Assembly (NCBI GenBank): GCA_037903355.1
Contig: JBAJFE010000005.1
Location: forward strand, 3,720,001 to 3,784,000
Reading direction: 5' to 3'
Length of the DNA stretch: 64,000 nt
DNA from: Trichuris trichiura
Lineage: Eukaryota > Nematoda > Enoplea > Trichinellida > Trichuridae
Each line of letters begins with the position of its first letter. Position 1 is the stretch's first letter. The position numbers were made by a program, and so were the translations under genes. The notes beneath the pieces are model-generated. The model was not told where the DNA came from and did no database searches. It saw only the letters and a list, made by a program, of their open reading frames with translations. This document shows positions 1 to 12,000 of the stretch, piece after piece.

Positions 1-1869
1 GCTCGTAATTCTCTATTATTCTAAGCAAATGACCATTTAAGCGGTTTCCTACTGGCCAAAGGGCTAAACCTGCTCGGCCGAGGATAACATGTTCGCTCTC
101 TCTTTGAGCATTTCGTTGTCCTTTCGCAAAGCTTCAAGCGTCGATTGCAACTCACGCTTTGACGACTGCTCTTGCTGAAGAAGCGTTTGCAATTCCCGAC
201 TGCAACATTTTTCGACGTTCGGTTGAAGAAAAAAACCAAATTCTCAACAACAACTCACCAGAGGGCGCTGCTGCGCTCTAGCTCAGTTTCGAACGTATGC
301 AAGGAATCTCGGTTCGACTTCAGCTCCTTTTCCAATTGGTCAATCCTGAAGATAACAGCAAACGAGATAACCATTGAGCAAATGACGTCAGCGAAAAAAA
401 AGTGCAAAGGCCAACCTTGCCTTTGATTCTTCAATTTGCTCATTCAGCCGCGTTTCGTTTACGGCCTTTTCCGTTTTTATTTGGGAAAGCGATAGGTCCT
501 TCTCGCGACTGACTCCTTCCAGCAGCTGCAATGTGGATATGTGCAGAGCAAAAGCAGCCAAGGGCGCACCCTGAGCTGCCTGTATAGATCCATATTGATA
601 CGTTTGATGTCGTCCAACTGCTCGCGAAGAGAACATATAGCATCCTGCTTTTGATGAACGTCCTGTTCCAATAGGGTCATCGCCACTTCAAGCTCGTCGC
701 TTTTTGAAGAAGCAGTCGGAAATGGGGCTTCTTTTTCGGGCTCCTTTTTAAACCAATGAACTTAAATAAGAAAAACAAAAAGCTTCCGTCTCTCTAACCT
801 GCTTGCCATTGCGTAGGCGTTCCTCTAAAGCTTCGAGCCTTCTAAGCAATGCTTCCTTCTGCGCTCTGAAAAATTTATTGGTTTTAAATTTCACGCGGAC
901 TTATTGCTTACTGAAGCTGACTGTTCCTTTCTTCCAAATAGCTGCCTTGATCCATCAATGATTTGACGTGAGCGTCCGTACGACTGAAAATAAAAATCCA
1001 CTTTGCTAAGTGAATTGGAAGAGATGATTACTCGAAATCGGACAGCGCATCGTTCATCTGCTCGGCGGAAAGGCTTGGCAATCTGATCATAATCGATAAA
1101 TCGACGTCAGCCGGCTTTAAACGTTTTCAAAGATCAAACAATTATAGTTAATTGCTTGCTTACCTGTCCCATCAAGTCATCCTCTTTCAAAAAAAGTTCG
1201 CAATTCAAAGCGCGAAGACCCAACAAACTGCCGGCAAAAGGAACGGCAGTTGAGTCGTGACGAAGCAACGCCCATTCCTCGTAATAAATACTTTAAGAAA
1301 AAAACAGCGTCCTCACATTCTACTGTCATTAAGCGTAAACAAAAGCAAACTGCTTACTCCGTAATCGACTTTGACTCGATGAGCAGAAGAACGTAATCTG
1401 CCAACTTCTTTTGAATGATAGACAATCGAAGCCAGGCGCGCAGGCGACCCACGTAAGAGCTGCAATGAGTTTGAAAATAAAGAAATGTGTCGACGACGCT
1501 GACAACGGGCCACCAACTGAACACGAGGAAGTTGGTCGATGCACGAGACTGCCTCCCGAAGTTCCTTCGAACCCGCTGCCACTCGATGCAACATTTGCCA
1601 AATGTCCTGAGCCTCCTGCTTCCACACAGCCGTATCTTAACGGACAAGTTGGCGGCGCTTGCTTTAAAAAATTCGGGATTCGCAAATAACTTACTTCGGC
1701 TGCCGTGGCGGATCGCTTTTTCGAAAGTGACAAAAAAATTTATTAACTGAGCATCTTCGGCACCAATACAACGGTCTTCCGTGCTCATCGCCTTTTCCAA
1801 GAGGCTACGAATGGCCAGACGACTGAGCAGGAACAGATTGTTCCGTTGAATAGCTGAAAAAAGAAGCAA
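1..1869 (-). CDS. RUFY-like RUN domain and coiled-coil protein (partial)
   Basis: RUFY proteins are endosomal adaptors with an N-terminal RUN domain, a long coiled coil and a C-terminal FYVE finger. Reading leftwards, the exon at about 1859-1700 encodes RNNLFLLSRLAIRSLLEKA and then a stretch resembling the first RUN helices. Near 1640-1540 lies WKQEAQDIWQMLHRVAAGS, and near 1460-1370 RLRAWLRLSIIQKKLADY, which closely matches the family's GRGRAWLRLALMQKKL block. Near 1290-1150 the frame reads YYEEWALLRHD and then LLGLRALNCELFLKEDDL, like the FYEPEALMMEEEG..LLVGLNVIDANFCMKGEDL block. Below 1100 the exons encode charged coiled coil such as SLREQLDDIKRINMDLYRQLR around 650-590. Short introns separate the pieces. 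The FYVE domain, if present, lies beyond the left edge. The first coding exon is unresolved, because a splice acceptor sits at about 1860. The family call is from memory of RUFY1/2, and subfamily is not decided. Confidence 0.8.
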
Positions 1870-3843
1870 TACAATTTAGCTGTACAAATATGCAAATTAC
1901 TCGGCAAAATAGACTACAGCTTACGAAGGTGACTCTGATCTATTGACGCGAACTGTCAGCTTAAAACTGCGTTGCTTTGTTTTTTGCTCGCAAAGAATTG
2001 CAAGCTGTAAACATAATAATAAAAAGATGCGCATATATTATTATCATCCAGCGATAGCAAAAAAAATGTTAGTAGAATAAATAACATTTTTTTCCAACAT
2101 CGCCGCTTCTCTAGTCTATGGCTACCTTAAAACTTTCGCTTGAAATAAAGGTTCCGAAAAAATAAAATAATTTTCAGAGTGGTAAGAAAGACGGAACGTA
2201 AAAGCTGCACGGAAAAACGGTTACGCATTTCGCGGAAGTCGCCCGGAAGCTTACAGTAATCAAAATTTAAAAATAAAAAAATGCAGGTACATTTCTGGAA
2301 AAATGTCACTCATGCTGTTTTTTTTCTTAGCCACGCCTAAACGAAACCGCAGAGCCAACGTTCCCGCTCAGGCCTACGCAAGGGCAAAACAGTAGGCCTG
2401 GCATGCCAGCCGGTAAAGACAGAACAAAAATAGCCGCCGTTTTTTAACGTGTGTACCTGCATTCCGTTGTTTAGTCGCACTGCTTACTGTAGGTTCGCAG
2501 GCGAGTAAACCAGACGGTGCGAAGACCCAAGAAAACTAGCAAAACAGAATTTAAAAAAATAGGATAGGAAATTTTGAGTTGGCTCTTTGTGTTGCCATTT
2601 AAGCGGAGCTACAAGATTTATTTATTTATTGTTCCAAAATTAGAACCTGAGAGTCAAGTAAAACTTTAATATGAACTGCTCAAGAGCTGAACGAAAAACA
2701 GGCCTTCTCATTCAAACGAAAGTTGAGTTCTTCCGTGCTGCCTGCACGCATTATTGTACGATAACCTGCATATCATATAAGTACTGTATTAAAATCTCAA
2801 CTTTGTGATTTCGTAAGTCTCGAAACCTTTTGAATGCGCCACTTTACTCTTTTCACTGTATGCGCAAAAATAACCCGCAATTGACAAGTCAATTTTTTAG
2901 AAATAAACTTGATTTCTACGTTTCCCGCCGTTCGGTAACAAGACGAAAATGCCTCCGAATTAATACTCGTTTATTCCCGCCCGCTTCAAGCAACAAAAAA
3001 GCACTACGCAACTATTCGTCCGCCTCAAAAGTAAAGTTAAGCGGTACAATTTGGTCTGCGAAAAGTATGCCCAAATTTGGGTAGAGTAAAATGTCCATTT
3101 CCATTGTATACTTACCGCGCGTGTCCTGGAAACTGCATCCGCCAAAGTTCAACGTTGACATGTTCATCTGCCCATTTTTAGTTTGGCCCCCTAAAAGAAC
3201 AATAACGAGGATTAAGCAACTATTCCGACTATTAAAGGTAGCACATAACAGTAACGCGTTAGATCTTTTTCGCGCGATTCATCTACTATATGCGTAGCGA
3301 GCTGGTCATGCTGGCAGCAATACCCGCAAACGACGAATCTGTCTGCGAGAACAACAATTCCAAAAAAGGGAGATGTTCAAGGCCTAATGCAAATAATCGA
3401 CAATACTTGCACCTCCAGTTGCATAATTTACATACGTACTACTACGTTATCATTCATGCAAACAACTCAATGTAAGAATGAACCCTGGGTGAAAACCCTG
3501 AAGCTTGAATCCGCTCAGACCTATTACGGGATAGTTCGAACAAATTGTTATTGTAAAATTAAAATCGCCGCTGAAATTAGTATTTGCATGCTCGCGCCCG
3601 CTTGCTAAAAACACGCTGCTACGTAACAGACAAACGCTGACAGCTTTACGCAGCCCTTACATGGTTTAGCTTTTCTACAGAACCCCTGCAAAAAAGTATG
3701 CAGGTACGTACACTTGTTGTTATGCGCATTGCTTGCTGCAGCTCTGCCGCCGTGTCAACAACTCTTGTGCATACATTTTATTCCATAAACAAGTCGGATG
3801 TTAAACGAGCAATGCTAAAATTTTAAATTTATATTTTTATTGC
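1870..3843. other. Intergenic, no gene recognised
   Basis: This AT-rich stretch has only short open frames without family motifs, signal peptides or convincing splice pairs. A possible 5' leader of the RUFY-like gene, with a GTAAGC donor, lies near 1925-2010 on the minus strand. It contains several copies of the word GCAGGTAC or its complement (for example near 2284 and 3700). Confidence 0.6.
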
Positions 3844-4401
3844 TTAAGCAGGCGGCGGACCAGCGTCACCACCTTCGGCAGGCGGAGGTGGAGGCGGGGC
3901 GTCAGGTACGGGCGCTGCCCCACCGTCTCCGCCTTCGGTTTTGAAGATATATTTGTTGGCCATTGGCCGCACCCAGTTTGCGTACAACTTTTCAGCCCCT
4001 TTGTATACCGGCAGGTAGAGCCAAAGGAAGAATATGCATTTTATCAACCAATAAATCGGGAATACGCCAACAATCTTCTCCGAAAAAAAATCGATCAAAG
4101 AGAACAAAGCAAATACTGTCCAATAGGTAAGCCATTGAGTGTCGTCGGTCTTTTCCTTCGATTCAATAGCTATTATGGACATGTAAGCTGGATAGGCAAA
4201 GCAGATCGAGTTGCACAGCAGTTCGGCCGCAAAACCAATAACCAAATAAATGGCCAAAATTGAGCTCAAAACCATAGCGCACTCTTCGCGGGTTTTGCCC
4301 GTTGTCTGTTCCAGCTTTTTGAAGCATTTCCCCAACAGCGACGCGTCGTCATATAACAATGGCTTCAAGTCATTCTTAATCTGTTCGAACTGCTCCGCCA
4401 T
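3844..4401 (-). CDS. REEP5: REEP5/6 (DP1/Yop1, TB2/HVA22) ER membrane-shaping protein
   Basis: Members of this family insert hydrophobic hairpins into the ER membrane and curve it into tubules. The 185-residue product comes from one uninterrupted exon starting at 4401. Residues about 45-75 form one hydrophobic segment (LSSILAIYLVIGFAAELLCN), followed by CFAYPAYMSIIAIES and then DTQWLTYWTVFALFSLIDFF, which is the hallmark TB2/DP1 block. A second hairpin, YWLIKCIFFLWLYLP, follows near residue 120, and YKGAEKLYANWVRP is the usual amphipathic end. The tail after residue 155 is a Gly/Pro-rich low-complexity run. Length is normal for REEP5/6. The family call is secure; orthology to REEP5 versus REEP6 is not decided. 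Confidence 0.93.
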   Translation of the reverse strand: MAEQFEQIKNDLKPLLYDDASLLGKCFKKLEQTTGKTREECAMVLSSILAIYLVIGFAAELLCNSICFAYPAYMSIIAIESKEKTDDTQWLTYWTVFALFSLIDFFSEKIVGVFPIYWLIKCIFFLWLYLPVYKGAEKLYANWVRPMANKYIFKTEGGDGGAAPVPDAPPPPPPAEGGDAGPPPA

Positions 4402-5160
4402 GTCGTACGATTATTTCAGCTTAAACTGGATCAACTGTCCGCTGGGACTGAAAGCTCTAACAATGAGCAGTGTCACAAATTTTCCATCATTGCCTAGATT
4501 CGATTTTAAATAATGCGCATAAAAAATTTAAAGTTACCTGCGAATCATGAACCTGCAAATCATTTAACAAATTCAAATGAGTACTGTCATTTCGTTGTCG
4601 CTTCTGATTGGCTGATTTTTAGGGAAGGCGCTACAATTGCCTTTTAAGCTATTTAGAAGCACGCGCCTATCAAATACCTCCACTCTAAGCTCAATCAATT
4701 TGTTTAGCATTTCGAAAGCGGCTGTAATTAAGTTTGCTCACTCCGCTGTTTGTCTTTTCAATTTTACCGTTGTCCATGTTTGGCGAGGATCAATAGCGTA
4801 TAATAGAAACTCGATCGAAATCATTGAAGAGCTGAGCTATTTCCGTTGATGAACGAAGGGCGCCCAAGGCGAACAATCATTCGTCGCCAAATAGTCGGCA
4901 ACGCAGGCTTTGAGCCTTCATTACGCTTAATAGCTGCTCTTGGTGACGTAACAACTTCATATGCAAATAAAATTGGTGACGCGCTCCTTATCAAAGTTTC
5001 CTTAGCGAGAAAACGGTGAGCGTGCTTCACTGCAGCTTGATATACTTGTCGCATAACAACGAGTAAACAAAGTGAAAAATATAAGTATTCAAAAGGCAGC
5101 CTTTAACAGTGCAACAATTGGACAAAAGCTACCGTACCGACCGAAGAAAGCAAGGTCTGA
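4402..5160. other. Intergenic between REEP and membrane-protein genes
   Basis: No coding exon is supported. The 14-base word CCTGCAAATCATTT at about 4554 recurs elsewhere in the window (near 8053 on the other strand and 22804). The region should hold the promoter of the leftward REEP gene. Confidence 0.5.
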
Positions 5161-5792
5161 TCAAGCGACAGTGGTGCGCTGATTTGGAGCGTACAATTTC
5201 AAGTCTTCCTCGTTCTCTGTAGGCATTGCGCTATAGACAACTTCATCTCCGGTAGCTGAAAGTTGAGCGGATGCCAATGGGTGCAAAAGAAGTAATAAGA
5301 AAACAATACCTATGTAATCTGGCTTTGCTTCGGTTCGACAAATTAAGTATAGAGGACACCGTTCCCAGCAGCAGCATAGAATCAAAACGACAGCGGTTAC
5401 AACACAAACTATGATCACTCCAGCGGCAACGAATATTCCGGCTCTACAATGAATAAATGAGCAATAAAAGATAGGTGAAAGGAAAATTGTTACGTTTGGT
5501 CGATTTCGAATAGATTGGACGGCTCCTTGCCGGGCACTCGGCAACAGTTGTGCGAAGGTGGATCGCAACAACTTGTCCAATGCTGAGGCACACCCGGAGC
5601 GGGACACGTGTAAGGTTGAATGAAAATGCTCAACGGGCGTACGGAACTATTTGAACTGGACAACGTGACCGTCTGACCACCGCATCTATCTCCTACGCAC
5701 AATGGCGAATACAATTGAAGAAGGGAATGATCAATCTTCTTACCCGACGACTGACGTACGTTGAAGAAAAACAAAAGCGTAGCAAAAAGCAT
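5161..5792 (-). CDS. Small Cys-rich type I membrane protein, unknown family
   Basis: Three exons (5792-5494, 5443-5310, 5255-5161) join in frame across 50- and 54-bp introns with good GT/AG borders. The roughly 175-residue product starts with a signal peptide (MLFATLLFFFNVRQSSG). An ectodomain follows with paired cysteines, including CVGDRC and a CC-x6-CC motif (TSCCDPPSHNCCRVPG). One transmembrane helix (IFVAAGVIIVCVVTAVVLILCCC) sits near residue 105-128, and the cytoplasmic tail is short and acidic. The juxtamembrane CCCWERCPLYLIC suggests palmitoylation. The layout recalls shisa/CX-type single-pass proteins, but I cannot place it in a named family. The exon structure is seen directly in the sequence; the topology is inference. 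Confidence 0.75.
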
Positions 5793-8700
5793 TCTCTCAA
5801 TGGAACCTTAAAAAAACTTGACTTGAAAACACACAAGGCAATTGTTGCTCAATGGGAAGGTGCAACTATTTGTAAAAAAAAGATGAGCAAGCGAACAGCA
5901 GGTAAACGAGCGTAGCGGAGCTCGGAAGAGAGACTGAGTCACCGTCGCTGGGTTGAACTAAACAATTAGTAATGCATTCTGCATGCAGGCTGATCATTTC
6001 GCTCTTGTAACTTTGCCTCGGAGTAATCTTGTCAGCAGCCATTAGCACCAATAGCCACGAAACGAAAACAAGCTGCTTAGCAATAGGCGTTCAACAGAGA
6101 GAGAAAGAGAAATCAAATCATTGGAAACGATCGAGCGCGTTGCAACTGCTATTCTTCCAGCTAGGCGTTTCGTCCTGTTCTTGTAATCGACGGTTGGAAG
6201 GAGGATCGATTCTGGAAACCGCACAGCTGTTTGAACTCGATTCGGCCATCCGCCAATCGGCAACTAAGGAAAAGAAAACGATTCAACGTCCACCCAGAGA
6301 GTAACAGGCCGCCCGCGCTTAGCGGTGCTAAAACTCACAGGTAGAATTCTAAGTTGTAAAAACTTCTTCAACCTATTAATAGAACGATCAAGAAAGCAAA
6401 CAAAGCAAGCTTAAGGCATTTAAGGCAGATAATACAGATACCCTTAAGGAAAACGTTGTCTGGAACATGACGTCATCGTCGATGGAAGAGAAAGACTTAA
6501 TTAATTGCAATAGTTAATATCGCTAATGGTCGAAGGAATTCAACCAGGCAAAGCATAGCTTAAATAAGCAGCATTAGCTAAAGAGGACTATTAATCATGG
6601 AGACATGAAAGGCAAACACTCACGTCGTACGATAAATCTCAAAGGAAGACAAATGCTGAATGTTGTGAAGGCCAGAAGGTGGTTCACCTTTGCTGCTGAT
6701 GAATAGTGAAAAAATGAGGCTACCCGGCATGGTACGAACTGAGTTGCGGGTTCAGGGTTTGGCAAACGTTTTTCTCCGGCGCTGCCGACTAAAAGGCAGC
6801 AACAATGATCAGTTTGCAGTTAAAATTGGTTACACACGCACAGCAGCTAAGAAAACAATGAAAACGGGCGTAATACAGCGCAACTTGCGACGGAAATGTT
6901 CGCTTTTTAAAATAAGAACACGAAAGAAGAGAAGAATGCGTTCAATGACCTATTCACGAAGTAAAAAATACAATTGCGGGCGAAGCAGCTGTGTGGGGTT
7001 TAAAAAATTCGCAAAGCAAGCGGGGCAATGGAACAATGGCGGATTACTGTAAACAATTCAAAATTTTCCAGCAGAGCAAGCAGGTACGAACAAATTTCCA
7101 AAACCGCCTGTCAAAAAACTTTGAGCAGTTTTAATCTTACCATAGTTATAAAAAGTTACATCGACCTCATAAACTGAAATTGAAATGAGCTGCTGGTAAA
7201 AAAATGGTTTAGCAGTTGTTAAGCCGAACAGGGGTGAACTTATTTTGACAAATTGCAGGAAAGGTTGGCAGCGTTAATCGGTGCCAACGAAGGTTTCTGT
7301 TTTTTATAGAACAACTGCAGCCGACAACTGCGTTTTGCTCTCTCCGAAGCACTTCATCACCGCCGGGAAATTTAGGCTTACTTGTGAGCGTGGAATCGCT
7401 GCATGGCACATCCTCACGATTAGATAATTTTTTACGCACATTTTAACATTACTTTTTGACACTCCGCATGCGAAAGCGTTCGAAGAAAAGGCGGCAAGTC
7501 TAATCTAATGATCAAATCAGAAATAGGCAACCTGGCAAATGTTTGTTCAACGCATTATTTCATTCATTAATTTCCGCTTGTTGCTTGTAAATTAAAGTCA
7601 AACAATCGTCGACTCGAGTTAAGAGTACATGCAAATCAAATAGCTTACTGTATCTAAGAACTTTTATTCAAACAATTGGTCGCACTGGCTTTATTATCTT
7701 AAAAGAGAATATAAAAAATTATGAAACTTCGCTTTCCTATCGTTTAATTGCATCAAACAGTTGCGTGTTCAAAACTACAATGCAACTTTCAAAGTAGCGA
7801 CTTTTTAGTCTTAAATGTAGAGCGGTGTAGTCGGGATTACTTTATTCGAGCATAAGAGCTGGTTACACGTTAGCCGCGCGGCTTCCTGAGGGCACTTTTT
7901 ATTACAACCGTCATGTTATTAATTCGCTTAATTTTTGCACAGAAAGCAAAAGTCGGTTAGATATTTTGCCCAGAAAATTTATAAAATGCTTTTAGCCGCG
8001 CTCCGCATTTACTATTGATCATAAGAATGAAAAATCTCGCGGTCTCCTTCGAAAATGATTTGCAGGTAGCAACATAATTTTTGTATGCATTATAGAGAAA
8101 AGAAGAAGCAAAACGCATTTTTGAAGCAACGCTCAGCTTGGTTTTATTACAATATAATGGCAGAATAGCAATAATTAGCAAATGCAAAGCTTTTCACCGC
8201 CTTTGAATACTGTGTATCATGTTTACTTGTCTTAAGAAAAATGTCTAAAAAGATGAACGCGGTTTTAACCGCTAATTAATTCTTGAGAAATGAGGAGTAA
8301 GGCCTTGTACCTATCGCAAGGTAAGCAAAGCTATCTCATTGATTAAGTCACAGTATAGACGTTAAAGTTAGCGCTGACGTAAAGAGCAGTGTGCAACTCC
8401 GTCGTAAAATTACAATACGAATAGTAAACGTGTCTTTTTCCTTAGAAATACTTCGCAGAGCAAAGAAAAATTTAGCATACACTTAAACAGCTCGTATAAT
8501 CTGTACGTGCTGTACTTTTGGTATGACAGCTAACCGTCTGCACACCAAAAACGCAGAAACAAAGCTATTTGGCTATCATCGAAATGGTAATAAACAATCC
8601 ATCTCCAACTCGTTTGGCTTACGTCAGTGTATTATAAAGCGACCAGATTGTACCTGAAAACCCTGAAAACACGTACAGTATACCGGACCACGCGTTGTTG

Positions 8701-9071
8701 CCACGATTATTCACTGCATATGATTAAGCGTTCGAATCTCGCTATCGGCGGTATTATTTTTAACATTTTTTGCCATTAGTTTTTTTTCTTATTTTATTTT
8801 CGTCACGTCTGACGTCACGTAGGACTCGACGTATCGCGTTCCATTGAGTATTTTTCCACTGAAGTTAGAGGCATCGTTTGTCTCCGCCGCGCTGCGGATG
8901 GACTTAAACTTTTGCTTTGCACTACGCGATTATGCCCGAATATTTGTAACTACGATTAGGTAATGTTAAGCTTGGCTTGATGCTGTCCACAGGTAGGACT
9001 GGTAAAATCAATTCGCGGAATATATGCGTGAATGAAGCCCTACTGCCGCAGTGGTTCCAAAAAACCATGCA
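5793..9071. other. Gene-poor stretch before GTF3C1
   Basis: No gene is supported in these 3.3 kb. A basic 120-codon frame at 6690-7052 and a few antisense frames at 6042-6263 and 7957-8187 lack domains and splice context. A T-arm-like GTTCGAATC near 8722 has no matching A box or acceptor stem. AT-rich simple sequence is common. Confidence 0.55.
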
Positions 9072-12000
9072 ATGACGAGCAAAGATGCACATATGGTTGC
9101 AATTTGTTTTGACGAGGTAGCCCTAGAAGGACTTGAAGGTAAACAGCTAAGACAAACAAACTTAACTTATACTAAAGAGAATATTCGACGCAGGTATTAC
9201 CTTAAATAGTCTTTGGGTTCGTCTGCTAACGCGTCCAGGCTTCGAGGTGCACGCCGACGGAAGTTTGAAGCAACATTTGTGGTCGGCAATACGTCCACAA
9301 AAGCATCTGCAATTCTTCGTTTTGGATACGGCTCGAGCGGCATTGACGAAGCGCAAAATTGACGTAAACAAAAAAAAGAGAAGCTCAATTCGACCTCTTT
9401 TAATTTCCATTTTTAGGAGGACACTTTTCCCGCCGCCATTGTCAAAGGCGAACCGGGCATATACGGCTCCTGTTGCGACTTTCGCACGCGAAAAGATGTA
9501 ACCAAAACGCTACGACTTGGCGACAAATACGAACTTTACTCAACTGTTGTTGAAGAGTAAGTTTTCAAGCGACAACTGTACATCAAGCAACATTTTTCGA
9601 TTGCATAGTTTCGACGATCGTCTAGTTGTCGTCGCGTCGCAGGAGTGGCGCACCAAAGCCATAATAGGGCCGGCAATAAGTGTTCAGGTCTTTTTACGAA
9701 CTTGCATTCACATGCTACCCGTCCATTACGCTATGCTGGAACGTATTGCAAGGTGAGCGCTATAGAAAAAGCAAAATTTAAATATTTCATTAAAGAAGTC
9801 GCCATCACGGCGTAAAAACCTGCGGAGACACCAGTTTGCACAAAGTATTCAATGTGCGCGCCAAGGACGTTTTCTACTTGGTGGAGCGCTATGTTCGTAT
9901 GGGAGTCTTGTACAAGCGAGTACGTCTTCCGCTGCCTTTTTCTTTTTATTTTTCACTTTTGCTTTTCGAAAACAGAGTTGCGAAATGTCCGTCGACGGTA
10001 TAGGACTTCGAGTTGGCGCTTTTATATGCCTGCAACGGTTCAGCCCTAAAAATATGCGCGACACTCCAGAAATGAGACGTTTGCTTGATTACTTACGTTC
10101 AAGGCCGGACAAGTGTTGTTCCAAATCGGATTTGATCGAAGTTGGCGATTTTTTCGTACTTTTCGCAAAGCTAACGTTTTGACGCAACTTCAGGAGCTAA
10201 AATTGGACAAATGGGGATTGGAAAGAGCGATTCTTCGCCTGCAACATCGAGTCAAGGTGCGTACGGAGATCCAATACACGAGAAAAGGAAATCCGTTGAA
10301 AAAGCCCAGGTAAAATGGGAAAATGAAGCAGAGAAAAGTGACTTTTTTTAAAACCGGGCAGAATCCCGCGAGATCAAATGGAAATTGTCTGTCTTAACGA
10401 AAAATGCGCAAGGCGTGTCGTCGACCAAAAGAAACGCGAGAAGAGCGAAGAAATCGACAGCAGCAGCGACGGTAGGCACATTGTATTACCGTAACGATCG
10501 TTTGTTCGAATTTTTTCCATTTTAAGAAAAACCCAATTGGCCTCAGAGCAACTACTTTCGCGCGCTCGATTATAAAATAATTCAAACGGTTAATTCGTCC
10601 GGCAATGAAGGAATAACTTTGAAAGATATAAATAGGTACCTGCGAATCAGTAGAAAAGTACTGGCTAGACGTCTTACGCGATTCGAGAAAGACGGTTACG
10701 TAAAGGCGCTTATGTTCACGGCTGGTCGAGTGAGAATGTGGAAGTAGGTTGCGAAATGCTAATTTTTTTAAAGTTTTTCTTACTTTTTTTTATCTTCCAG
10801 ATACTACGATCCAAAAGCGGAGCCGCCGAGCGCCGAACTCTACGATCAGTTGTACAAGAAAACGTCGGTGGACTTCAATTCGCTGCGTAAGCGCGAACGG
10901 TTTTTTTTGAAATTGTCAACCGGCATTGACGAACGCTTTTGTAGCCAACTTTTCGCTCACCGATCGCTCTTGCAAACGTCTTATGGCAATAATCGACTTT
11001 GTCAACGAGCGACGAGTTGTAACCAACTTTGAAACGGGCCAGATGATTCGAGAACGAGAAAAGGAGGAAGGCTACGACTATTGTATTGACAAAAATGCGA
11101 CTGCTACGTTGCTGCGCACTTTGGCTAGCCAAAAATTGGTGAAAGTATACCAGACGATCTTGCTTGATTCGCGAAACAAGGCGGTAAGGTTAAAAGTGAT
11201 CGAAGTTCAAAATTTTGATTGGTCGATCGCCAATTGTTCAGGTTGAATTCTTTTGTTCCCCGGACGTCCAATCAAACGATGCTACCTTGTTGGCCAGAAT
11301 GCGCAAAGCTCAACTGAAAAGTTCACCCTCGAGCGCGCTGAAAGCCGCTGCCGCCCCAAAGCAACCGGCAAGTAGCCGGAAGGTCGAAAAGGTTGTAAAA
11401 AAGGTATTTCCTCTTTTGGAAGACGAAGCAAGGTATGGCGTTTCGTCGAATTTTAGAGCTACGCCAAGAAAAGAAGCAGTCAAGGAAAGTTTGTTCGCAT
11501 GCAACTGCTTCACGAGTTTATTTATTACCTGGTTAGAGACTACGCCGGTGAGAGTCACCCCGAAATAGCCAATCGTCACCCAGTGGACAAGGCTGACGGT
11601 CAAGAGCCAATAGTCTACGTGGACGAAATTTCCTGGCGCAGATACTTGCCACCCCTACCACCTCGCAATGGTATACCTATGCGCTTACTGTAGCCGGGGA
11701 AGCGAAATTCTTGTTGTCCATCATTAGATCTGCCATCGGGATGGTTCCACGTCGACGACTTGGTTCCAATGTTGCCATTGTCCATTGCTTGTCAAATTGT
11801 TGTACCCTCGGAAGAGGTGGAGAACAGTTTGCCTTTTGAATTCGAATTTAAACGATAATTAATTTTCAGGTTGACTGCTTTACCGAATACCTATGCGATC
11901 GAACCAAACGTCATTACATGATCGGCGACCTGCCCTGCTCTTCGCAAAATCATTACATGTCATTTTCGTTTGTGCGACAGCGACTAATCAACATATGCTG

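Noticed and set aside
6690..7052. Basic 120-codon frame
   Set aside because: Low-complexity Lys/Arg content, no domain, and no supporting context.
7209..7439. Minus-strand frame with PKFPGGDEV, considered as a THAP-type or protease fragment
   Set aside because: Neither the zinc ligands nor the catalytic residues are present in order on either strand.
8660..8750. tRNA-like T-arm (GTTCGAATC)
   Set aside because: No A box, acceptor stem or anticodon arm could be paired around it.
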